A stretch of 34,148 nt of DNA from Sphingobium sp. (GTDB lineage Bacteria > Pseudomonadota > Alphaproteobacteria > Sphingomonadales > Sphingomonadaceae): positions 1-34,148 of the forward strand of contig JAGNYO010000025.1 in assembly GCA_017984895.1 (NCBI GenBank). Direction: 5' to 3'. Each line of letters begins with the position of its first letter. Within the stretch, counting starts at the first letter, position 1. The notes under the pieces were generated by a model. It made no database searches. It saw only the letters and a list, made by a program, of their open reading frames with translations, and was not told the DNA's origin. This document shows, one piece after another, positions 6,584 through 13,479 of the stretch. The position numbers were made by a program, and so were the translations under genes.

Positions 6584-7852
6584 ATGCTTTCTCAAGAGGA
6601 CAATGAAACCCTGACCCGGGTTGGGCCGGGGACCGTCATGGGCAATTTCATGCGGCGATTCTGGATCCCTGCCTTGCTGGAATCCGAGCTTCCCGACAAT
6701 GACGGCACGCCTGTGCGAATCAGGCTGCTGGGCGAGGATCTGGTAGCTTTCCGTGATACGGAAGGACGGGTTGGCCTGCTTGATGAGCGCTGCCCGCACC
6801 GGGGCACATCGCTGGCGCTCGGCGTCAATGGCGAATGCGGCCTGCGCTGTCTGTTCCATGGGTGGAAATTCGACGTAAATGGCCAGTGCACCGATACGCC
6901 GGCCGAACCGGAAGGCGCGACTCTGGCCAAGGCCATGCGGGTTACCGCTTATCCGACCCAATCGGCTGGCGGCATGATCTGGACCTATATGGGGCCGAAG
7001 GAAATGATCCCCGAATTCCCGCATTTCCCGTGGTTCGACATGGAGCCAGGCCACTGCGAGGCGTTTAAGGTGATCTACGAGTGTAATTATGCCCAGTCCA
7101 TTGAAGGCGCGATCGATTCGGCGCATGCTGGCGTGCTGCACCGCGAAAGCCCGTGGGGACATGAGGCGAAATGGCCGCACGAGAAGGATCTGCGCCCCAA
7201 GCTCGAAGTCGAGCTGACCAGCTATGGCCTGCGTTATTGCGCTATTCGCAAGGATGGCGAGATGAATCATGGCCGCATGACGCAGATCCCTTTGCCGTTT
7301 TACACGTTCATTCCGCCAGACGGAGAGATGGCTCCCGCGCATCGCCGCAATCGTCGCCTCATCAACGCCTTTGTTCCGCGCGATGACGTATCGACCTGGC
7401 ATGTGCAGTTCTTTTATGACCCGACGCAAATTATCAATCGTCAGCATCGCATCGACGAAGCCGGCACCTACGCCGATGAAAACTTCATGAAGCTGGTCAA
7501 TATTCGCAACTGGTATAACCAGGACCGCGAGATGATGCGCACCACCAACATGTCCGGCATTGTCGGCATCGCGGTGCAGGACCACGCCGTGAGCGAAACC
7601 ATGGGGCCGATCTCTGATCGCACTAAGGAGCATCTTGGCCGCACCGATATGGCCGTGGTCGGATGGCGCCGTGCGCTGATCAAGGCGGCACGGGATCTCG
7701 CGGCATCCGGCAAGCATGCTGTGACAGAGCAGGAAAAGATCGACTGGTCGAAGGTAACAGCGGAGACTTTCCTCTATCCCGATACGCAGGGGTGGAAGGA
7801 TGTGGTGCCCTTGCCCGACGAACTGCATGCGCTGGCGCAGACCGCTGCATGA
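6584..7852 (+). CDS. Rieske aromatic ring-hydroxylating oxygenase, phthalate 4,5-dioxygenase type
   Basis: A 422-residue oxygenase alpha subunit. The Rieske [2Fe-2S] site is C70-P-H72...C89-L-F-H92. The mononuclear iron motif is NYAQSIEGAIDSAHAGVLH, giving D178, H181 and H186, with the later QDHAVSETMGPISDR segment typical of the phthalate dioxygenase branch and carrying the probable third Asp ligand. These enzymes hydroxylate or O-demethylate aromatic acids with electrons from a separate FMN/[2Fe-2S] reductase; no reductase or ferredoxin gene is in the window. ATG 6584 is used, with AGGAG 7 nt upstream; GTG 6581 is an alternative. It has its own promoter and is followed by a strong hairpin. 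Substrate unknown. Confidence 0.85.
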   Translation: MLSQEDNETLTRVGPGTVMGNFMRRFWIPALLESELPDNDGTPVRIRLLGEDLVAFRDTEGRVGLLDERCPHRGTSLALGVNGECGLRCLFHGWKFDVNGQCTDTPAEPEGATLAKAMRVTAYPTQSAGGMIWTYMGPKEMIPEFPHFPWFDMEPGHCEAFKVIYECNYAQSIEGAIDSAHAGVLHRESPWGHEAKWPHEKDLRPKLEVELTSYGLRYCAIRKDGEMNHGRMTQIPLPFYTFIPPDGEMAPAHRRNRRLINAFVPRDDVSTWHVQFFYDPTQIINRQHRIDEAGTYADENFMKLVNIRNWYNQDREMMRTTNMSGIVGIAVQDHAVSETMGPISDRTKEHLGRTDMAVVGWRRALIKAARDLAASGKHAVTEQEKIDWSKVTAETFLYPDTQGWKDVVPLPDELHALAQTAA

Positions 7853-7862
7853 TGGAATAAGA

Positions 7863-7893
7863 AACGCCGCCAGTGATGCACGCTGGCGGCGTT
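7863..7893 (+). terminator. Terminator hairpin after the Rieske gene
   Basis: Perfect 11-bp arms AACGCCGCCAG (7863-7873) and CTGGCGGCGTT (7883-7893) with a 9-nt loop, followed by GTTCTTAT. It lies 10 bp after the oxygenase stop codon, so the cytochrome gene downstream probably depends on read-through or its own promoter. Confidence 0.6.
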
Positions 7894-7963
7894 GTTCTTA
7901 TGGACGAGAGCGCTCGGCCTTTCTGAGGAGAGGCAGAGCTTGGATTTCGGGGAGAGAAACGTG

Positions 7964-8515
7964 ATGCGTTCATTCCGGATGGTAGCTGTTGCATCGGTTA
8001 TGCTTGTGTCATGCCAGGGGGACAAGGGCGGCGCGCCCACGGCCACCCCGGAAAAGAGCGTCAGTATCAGCACCGTGATGCGCGAAAATATCGTTCCGGG
8101 GTCCGAGGTGCTGTGGAACGCCGTCGGCGAGACGTATGAGGGCGATAAGCCGGTCCGCATCGCACCATCAACGCCGGAGCAGTGGAAAACTCTCGAAGAC
8201 GCCGTGCGCACCATGAAGCAGGGTCTGGCTCACCTTGAAAAAGGCAAGCTGGTTGTTGCTGCGCCCGGTGAAAAAATCCAGGGAGACGGTGTGGCTGACG
8301 CCCCTCAGGCGGCCCAGATCCAGGCGCGGATCGACGCCGATTCCGCAGCCTTCAAAGCGGATTCAAAAGCGATGATGGCTATACTTGACCAGTTCGATGC
8401 TGCGGTTGGCGCGCGCAATGTGGACCAGATCATGGATCTGGGTGGCAAGCTCGATGAAGTCTGCGAGGCCTGCCACCGCAAATACTGGTATCCGGACCAG
8501 AAGGTCATTCCCTGA
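7964..8515 (+). CDS. c-type cytochrome lipoprotein (cytochrome c'-like)
   Basis: A 183-residue exported protein. The N-terminus MRSFRMVAVASVMLVSC is a lipoprotein signal with lipobox LVSC (C17). The body is helical, and a single haem-binding motif C167-E-A-C170-H171 lies 13 residues from the C-terminus, the arrangement of class II cytochromes (c' / c-556). ATG 7964 is chosen for the signal peptide and the GGGGAGAG before it; a longer in-frame start at 7892 would add an unlikely extension. It would be anchored on the periplasmic side of a membrane and could accept electrons from a periplasmic dehydrogenase or bind a small ligand. Why it sits beside a Rieske oxygenase is unclear. Confidence 0.7.
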   Translation: MRSFRMVAVASVMLVSCQGDKGGAPTATPEKSVSISTVMRENIVPGSEVLWNAVGETYEGDKPVRIAPSTPEQWKTLEDAVRTMKQGLAHLEKGKLVVAAPGEKIQGDGVADAPQAAQIQARIDADSAAFKADSKAMMAILDQFDAAVGARNVDQIMDLGGKLDEVCEACHRKYWYPDQKVIP

Positions 8516-8543
8516 AGTCCTTGCGCTCCAGTCTTGCCTACCC

Positions 8544-9248
8544 TCAGTCTTGCAGAAGCCAGTTCCGCAGCTCCGTATTCATCCGCTCGGGATATTCGAG
8601 CATCGGGAAATGCGCGCAGTTCTCGTAGGTTATGAGCCGGGCATGCGGGATCAGCCGCTGAATTTCGGCGTTGCGCACAGGGGTGCTGAGCGGATCACTA
8701 TCTCCCGCGATAACCAGCGTGGGGCAACTGACCGCCCGCGCGACATCATCCGAATCGGGACGATTCAGCAGGGCGCGCACCTCGCGCACATAATCGTCCG
8801 GCGTCTGACGCAGCGCCATTTCCCGCAGGGGAGCCATGAAGGCGGCATCATCAATCCTGGAAGGATGGACGATGCGCGGAAACCATGCCTTGGCTAACGC
8901 TTCCATGCCATCCGCTATGGCCAGATCAAGCAGTGGCTTGCGCTTTTCCGCCTCACCCTCGGCAATCGGGTGGATGCTGCTTGAAATGAGGGCCAGTTTG
9001 GTGATTCGCTCGGGTATCCGCCGGTATATTTCCAGAGCCACCCGGCCCCCCATGGAAAAACCGGCAAGGGCAAACCGTTGGGGCGCATGTGCCACTACCG
9101 CTTCGGCCATGCTTTCGAGCGAGTCGAGGCCGAGAATATGAGGCACCTGAATTTCCGCAATGTCGCCCAGCGCGTCTACCTGATGGCTCCATACCTGTGC
9201 ATCACTCAGGGAACCTGGCAGAAGAACAAGCGAATACGGTTGTGACAT
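8544..9248 (-). CDS. Alpha/beta hydrolase
   Basis: A 234-residue alpha/beta hydrolase with the nucleophile elbow GFSMGG (S65), acid in GDSDP (D183 or D185) and H213 in NCAHFPMLEYP. It is shorter than typical C-C bond hydrolases (MhpC/BphD, about 285) and lacks most of a cap before the elbow. An ester, lactone or enol-lactone hydrolase is as likely as a meta-cleavage product hydrolase. ATG 9248 is used because GGGGGAAG lies 5 nt before it; an in-frame codon at 9263 is less likely. It is a lone minus-strand gene that diverges from the large operon starting at 9360. Confidence 0.75.
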   Translation of the reverse strand: MSQPYSLVLLPGSLSDAQVWSHQVDALGDIAEIQVPHILGLDSLESMAEAVVAHAPQRFALAGFSMGGRVALEIYRRIPERITKLALISSSIHPIAEGEAEKRKPLLDLAIADGMEALAKAWFPRIVHPSRIDDAAFMAPLREMALRQTPDDYVREVRALLNRPDSDDVARAVSCPTLVIAGDSDPLSTPVRNAEIQRLIPHARLITYENCAHFPMLEYPERMNTELRNWLLQD

Positions 9249-9265
9249 GAAATCTTCCCCCAAAA

Positions 9266-9287
9266 ATGTATAATAAACGTGCTACAT
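9266..9287. promoter_or_regulatory. Divergent control region with inverted repeat and TATAAT
   Basis: ATGTA (9266-9270) and TACAT (9283-9287) form an inverted repeat with a 12-bp spacer, and TATAAT (9269-9274) overlaps its left arm. It lies between the divergent alpha/beta hydrolase and amidohydrolase genes. No convincing -35 box was found for either strand, so this is a candidate operator or promoter only. Confidence 0.3.
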
Positions 9288-9359
9288 ATTGATTCGGCAA
9301 AAAGCAATCAGGGTCGCGTTAGCTATGCGCACGACTCAAAAGGATGAGAGGACGTTAAA

Positions 9360-10175
9360 TTGACTTTGCTGGTAGACGCCCATTGTCATGCATCTCCGGT
9401 CTGGTTCGAGCCGGTCGAACCGCTGGTGTTACAGATGGATCTGAATGGTGTGCGTCATGCCGTGCTGACCCAGGCTCTGGGGCAGTTTGATAACGCCTAT
9501 CAGGAGGACTGTCTGCGCCGATACCCAGGCCGCTTCGCCAGTGTAGTGGGGGTGGATGCCACAGACCCGGCTGCGTCCCGGAAGCTGGCCGAGGCGGCAC
9601 AGGGGGGTGCGGTGGGAGTGAGGCTGCGGCCGGAGGCCCGCTCACCGGGAGCCGAGCCTCTGGCGGTATGGCGGGTGGCTGCGGACCACGGCCTCGTTAT
9701 CAGTTGTGCAGGCTCGCCCGCTGCTCTGCTTGATGATGCGTTCGCCAGCCTTGTGCGCAGCTTTCCGAACATGATTTTCGCGCTGGAGCATTTGGGGGGC
9801 TGGACGCGGGGCGATTGCGACCGCTCGGACGCGGTGCGCGCGGGTATTTTCGCGCTGGCCGATTTTCCCAATGTGATCCTCAAGGTTCCTGCACTAGGCC
9901 AGCTCTCGCCCAGGGACATGCGCGGCAAGCTGCCTGCTTCGGGATGCGTGTTGGACAAAGGGCCAGCGATGATAGTGCTCGATATGCTGGCGCGGTTCGG
10001 CGCGGACCGGATGATGTGGGGAAGCGATTATCCGCCCGTCTCCTCACGCGAAGGCTATGCTAACGCTCTTCACTGGACCCGTGACATATTCAGCCAGTGT
10101 CCGTCTCAGGTCGTCGATGCGGTGTTCGGTGGGACCGCCGCCCGTATCTTCAACCTTGGCCTATCCAGAGGCTGA
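9360..10175 (+). CDS. Amidohydrolase-2 family protein (LigI-like) A
   Basis: A 271-residue amidohydrolase with the N-terminal metal motif DAHCH (H8, H10), LEHLGGW (H144) and MWGSDYP (D223). At the usual third-His strand it reads VISCAGSP, with Cys116 where related proteins have His. The family includes 2-pyrone-4,6-dicarboxylate lactonase and aromatic decarboxylases, so lactone opening or hydration is plausible. The start is TTG 9360, with GAGAGG 8 nt upstream; no ATG fits. It heads the long plus-strand series but is separated from the next gene by 121 bp holding a perfect palindrome, so it may be a separate unit. Confidence 0.7.
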   Translation: MTLLVDAHCHASPVWFEPVEPLVLQMDLNGVRHAVLTQALGQFDNAYQEDCLRRYPGRFASVVGVDATDPAASRKLAEAAQGGAVGVRLRPEARSPGAEPLAVWRVAADHGLVISCAGSPAALLDDAFASLVRSFPNMIFALEHLGGWTRGDCDRSDAVRAGIFALADFPNVILKVPALGQLSPRDMRGKLPASGCVLDKGPAMIVLDMLARFGADRMMWGSDYPPVSSREGYANALHWTRDIFSQCPSQVVDAVFGGTAARIFNLGLSRG

Positions 10176-10207
10176 GGATGTCGACGCCCCTTGCAACCAT
10201 AGACAAG

Positions 10208-10219
10208 TTGGTATACCAA
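10208..10219. promoter_or_regulatory. Perfect palindrome TTGGTATACCAA, candidate GntR operator
   Basis: A 12-bp perfect inverted repeat in the 121-bp gap before the Asp-box protein gene. Its form matches the type of site bound by FadR-subfamily GntR repressors (Caulobacter VanR is recalled to bind ATTGGATCCAAT). Two GntR genes lie at the right end of the island. Partial copies occur near 1732, 25721, 29163 and 30835. Confidence 0.5.
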
Positions 10220-10296
10220 AAGTGTAGGCTAAATTGCCAAAACCTGATTCTGGCCGTTTTGAACGACGGACTGATAGCAGCGAAGGAGTTGTTTTG

Positions 10297-11493
10297 ATGG
10301 CAAACCGTGTTGAGGCGCCCCTGATCTGTCTCTCTGCTAATGGAGACACAGTTTGTCGCAGCAAGGAAGCTGCGCGTCGCATGCTGGTAACGACAGCAAA
10401 TTCAGTTGTGGAATTTCAGCGTCCGTCTGCCGACGCGCCATGGGAAATCACGCGTAACGACATATTGAGTGGTAAGCATGTCAGCGCTCTTTCGCTCGAT
10501 ACCCGCACAGGTCTGCTTTACGCCTGCATCCATTTCAAAGATGGCCTGCTGGTGAGCGCGGATGGCGGCGAGACATGGGAGCCGCGCAACAACGGGCTGG
10601 AATCCGAGCATGTCTACACGATTCTGATCCAGCATGTCGGGGATAAGACAGTGCTCAACGTCGGCACCGAGCCGGTGATGTTCTATCGCAGCTTTGATGA
10701 AGGCAAGACCTGGAAGAAATATCCTTCCTGTCTTGACGCGGACGAAAAAGAAAAATGGCTGTTCCCGAGATCGGTGCCGCATATCAAGCATATCGCGGCG
10801 CACCCCAGCCAGCCGGAGACCATCTATATCTGCGTGGAGCAGGGCGATCTTCTCAAGAGCGATAATGGTGGTGAGACATGGCGCTCTATCGCGTCGATGG
10901 ATCAGCCTGACGACAAGTTCCGCCGCGACATGCACCGTGTCATCTTTCAGGAAACGGATCCCAATGAAATTTTCCTGACATCAGGCATTGGCCTATACCA
11001 CAGTGTCGATGGCGGCGACCATTGGGAGACGCTGACAGATATCCACTTCCGCATGGGCTATCCCGACCCGTTCTTCATCGATCCGCGTAACCCCAATGTC
11101 ATGTATATGATTGGCGCCGGCGTATCGCCCAATCCCGATTGGGGTAAGGCCGGAACGGCTTTCCCGCTGTTTCTGCGTAGCCGGGATCGGGGCAGAACCT
11201 GGGACGACGGCATGAACGGTGTGCGCCAGCCTGTGCCCGGTAATATCGAGGCCGCGGCGATGCATTTCTCGGAAGAGGCGGGGCTGGAGCTCTTCATGGG
11301 CACCTCCTGTGGAGAACTTTATACCAGCAAGGATGGGGGCCATTTCTGGCATCTCATCACCGACAAGATCGATGCTGTATCCAAGGGGCCGCACTTCCGC
11401 CACTTCCTGACACCCGAAGCCCGCAAAACCTATGAGGAGGGCCTGAAGGAATACGAAGCACGGGTCGCTGCCGAATGGGCGCTAATCGTCTGA
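10297..11493 (+). CDS. Six-bladed Asp-box (BNR/sortilin-like) beta-propeller protein
   Basis: A 398-residue protein with six Asp-box repeats of the form S-x-D-x-G-x-x-W at residues 87-94, 132-139, 188-195, 236-243, 295-302 and 344-351, about 45-55 residues apart. This implies a six-bladed propeller. No signal peptide is seen, so it should be cytoplasmic, unlike secreted sialidases. None of the Arg triad and catalytic Tyr/Glu pattern of sialidases was recognised. ATG 10297 follows AAGGAG by 8 nt; the upstream in-frame ATG 10234 has no such site. It sits at the head of a ring-cleavage operon, so it may be a lactonase, isomerase or scaffold for an unstable intermediate. Function is unknown. Confidence 0.75.
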   Translation: MANRVEAPLICLSANGDTVCRSKEAARRMLVTTANSVVEFQRPSADAPWEITRNDILSGKHVSALSLDTRTGLLYACIHFKDGLLVSADGGETWEPRNNGLESEHVYTILIQHVGDKTVLNVGTEPVMFYRSFDEGKTWKKYPSCLDADEKEKWLFPRSVPHIKHIAAHPSQPETIYICVEQGDLLKSDNGGETWRSIASMDQPDDKFRRDMHRVIFQETDPNEIFLTSGIGLYHSVDGGDHWETLTDIHFRMGYPDPFFIDPRNPNVMYMIGAGVSPNPDWGKAGTAFPLFLRSRDRGRTWDDGMNGVRQPVPGNIEAAAMHFSEEAGLELFMGTSCGELYTSKDGGHFWHLITDKIDAVSKGPHFRHFLTPEARKTYEEGLKEYEARVAAEWALIV

Positions 11494-11583
11494 GGCGGCA
11501 GCGCGGCACCGGAGGGGGTATTTTCTCCGCTGCAGCGCACTCCAACAATAAAAACAACCACGCCAAGGATAAGACCATCCACG

Positions 11584-12438
11584 ATGATTGACAGTCACGC
11601 ACATATTCTCACCGACGATCAGGATCGCTACCCGCCATCTCCGCCTAGTGGAGAAATCAAGCCCGGCGAGCTTGATGATCCCATGACGATCGAAAGACTG
11701 CTCGCTGATATGGAAGGTGCCGGCGTTGACAAGGCGGTGCTGGTGCAACGCGGCTCGGTATATGGTTTCGATAACAGCTATGTGTGCGATTCAGTCATGC
11801 TTGCGCCGGAAAAGCTGGCCGCTGTCTGCGCTATCAATGGTGAGGAAGATGCTGCTGCGGATCGTGTGCGCCACTGGGTGGGAGAGCGTAATGCGGTCGG
11901 CATCCGGTTCATGGAGCTGGTACGCGACAAGGGGATCGGCTGGCTCGACTCTTCGTCGGCGCGGGGCGCATGGCGCGCTGCGGTGGATCTGAACGTTCCG
12001 ACGTGCGTGCACTTCTTCCCCTGGAACCGCGCCATTGGCCTTCAGTACCTGCACTCCATCCTGCAAGAGATGCCGCAGGCACACATCGTTATCGACCATT
12101 TCTCGAACATGGATGTGAATGCGGGTGCCCCCGATTTTGGCCTGGATGATCTGCTGGGCCAGCTGGTTGAATTTGCGGGTGTTACGATCAAATTCACGAC
12201 CATCCCGCTTGGCCGGCTCGACAAGGCCGGTGTGGATGCCGCCCCTATCGTGAAGCGGGTGGTGGATCATTTTGGTGCCGATCGCGTGATGTGGGGATCG
12301 GACATCAGCCAGTCCCCCGGCACCTATGCCTATATGTCCGATCTGGCGCGCAAGTCCGTCTCCCTGCTTGATGACCATCAGAAGAGCCTGGTGCTGGGCG
12401 GCACCGCAGCGTCGCTCTACGGACGGAACTGGAGCTGA
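11584..12438 (+). CDS. Amidohydrolase-2 family protein (LigI-like) B
   Basis: A 284-residue amidohydrolase with an intact metal site: DSHAH (H5, H7), CVHFFPW (H143), VIDHFSNMD (H172) and MWGSDI (D240). The segment VLVQRGSVYGFDNSYVCD is shared in form with the protein encoded at 24732-25643 (LVQRNRYYGYDNRYISD), showing that the two are paralogues. Related proteins include PDC lactonase (LigI). It lies 5 bp ahead of the decarboxylase-type gene, so the two are translated together and probably act in sequence. Lactone hydrolysis of a ring-cleavage product is the leading guess. Confidence 0.75.
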   Translation: MIDSHAHILTDDQDRYPPSPPSGEIKPGELDDPMTIERLLADMEGAGVDKAVLVQRGSVYGFDNSYVCDSVMLAPEKLAAVCAINGEEDAAADRVRHWVGERNAVGIRFMELVRDKGIGWLDSSSARGAWRAAVDLNVPTCVHFFPWNRAIGLQYLHSILQEMPQAHIVIDHFSNMDVNAGAPDFGLDDLLGQLVEFAGVTIKFTTIPLGRLDKAGVDAAPIVKRVVDHFGADRVMWGSDISQSPGTYAYMSDLARKSVSLLDDHQKSLVLGGTAASLYGRNWS

Positions 12439-12442
12439 TCGC

Positions 12443-13456
12443 ATGACCGGATCTTTCAGGCGCATCGCTACCGAAGAAGCCTATGTCATCCCCGAGGTGC
12501 TCGACCCGATGCGGGATCGGGCCGCGCGGGAAGAGTATGATCCCGACCTGTTGTTCTGGTCCCGCGCGCGCGCGGGCAGCCCGCTCGAACGGCGGCTGCT
12601 CGACATGGATAGCGAGCGGCTCGAGATCATGGATGCCAACGGGGTCGATGTGCAGGTCATTTCGCTGGCATCGACCGGCGTTCAGATGTTTGAGCCTGTG
12701 AAGGCCGCCCGCCTCGCCGCATTGGCGAACGACCGGCTGGCCGAAGCCATGAGCCGCCATCCAACCCGCTATTACGGGCTGGGCTGCTTCGCGCCCCAGA
12801 ATCCCGCCACCGCTGCCAGAGAAATCAGGCGGGCAATGGAAGAGCTGCGCTTTTCGGGCATGCTGGTCAACTCCCATACCAACGGCGAATATCTCGACGA
12901 CGAGAAATACTGGCCGGTTCTGGAAGTGCTCGAGGCGACGGGCAGTCCGCTCTACATCCATCCGCGCGCACCCTCACCCGCAATGGCGCAGGCCTACCGC
13001 AAATATACTCTTGAACATGCCATCTGGGGTTTTCAGGCAGAGACGGGCCTCCATGCCATTCGGATGATCGTTGGCGGGGTGTTCGATCGTTTTCCCGGCC
13101 TCAAGGTAATTTTGGGGCATATGGGGGAGGGTGTGCCCTATTGGCTTACGCGCATCGATGCGATGTATAAGGCTTTTCAGGCGGAGGGTCGGCCCAGCCT
13201 TCAAATGGCGCCCAGCGCGTATTTCCTGCGCAATTTCGTCATTACCACCAGCGGGATGAATACGCCCGCCGCGGTCAAATTCTGCATCGAAACACTGGGG
13301 TCGGAGCGGATGATGTTCGCGATCGACTATCCCTTCTGCGACACGGCCGAAGCAGTGACCGCAATGGACGCCATGCCGATCAGCGATACCGACAAGGCCA
13401 ATATCTATAGCAAGACCGCCGAAAGGATCTTCTCGATCCCGCCAGGCGATAATTAA
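12443..13456 (+). CDS. Aromatic acid decarboxylase-type amidohydrolase (LigW / gamma-resorcylate / 2,3-DHB decarboxylase family)
   Basis: A 337-residue protein that follows the decarboxylase subgroup closely: RLLDM, GVDVQVISL, HTNGEYLDDEKYWPVLEVLE, YIHPRAPSP (H173), WGFQAETGLHAIRMIVGG, GHMGEGVPYWLTRID (H226) and AIDYPF (D295). The first motif is TEEAY instead of the EEHF of LigW and gamma-resorcylate decarboxylase, so the second N-terminal ligand His is Ala (A13). Fungal 2,3-dihydroxybenzoate decarboxylase is recalled to have the same EEA form. The likely reaction is non-oxidative decarboxylation of a hydroxybenzoate with a divalent metal. ATG 12443 has GGAG 8 nt upstream. It precedes the FAD hydroxylase by 23 bp, consistent with decarboxylation followed by hydroxylation. 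Confidence 0.78.
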   Translation: MTGSFRRIATEEAYVIPEVLDPMRDRAAREEYDPDLLFWSRARAGSPLERRLLDMDSERLEIMDANGVDVQVISLASTGVQMFEPVKAARLAALANDRLAEAMSRHPTRYYGLGCFAPQNPATAAREIRRAMEELRFSGMLVNSHTNGEYLDDEKYWPVLEVLEATGSPLYIHPRAPSPAMAQAYRKYTLEHAIWGFQAETGLHAIRMIVGGVFDRFPGLKVILGHMGEGVPYWLTRIDAMYKAFQAEGRPSLQMAPSAYFLRNFVITTSGMNTPAAVKFCIETLGSERMMFAIDYPFCDTAEAVTAMDAMPISDTDKANIYSKTAERIFSIPPGDN

Positions 13457-13479
13457 GCATCGCATCAAGGAGGGGCTAT

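Noticed and set aside
6497-7828. Long open frame on the minus strand opposite the Rieske oxygenase
   Set aside because: It is antisense to a gene with complete Rieske and iron motifs, shows no recognisable domain and is a codon-bias shadow.
10297-11493. Annotating the Asp-box protein as a glycosyl hydrolase or sialidase
   Set aside because: Asp boxes are structural only; no catalytic set and no signal peptide were recognised.
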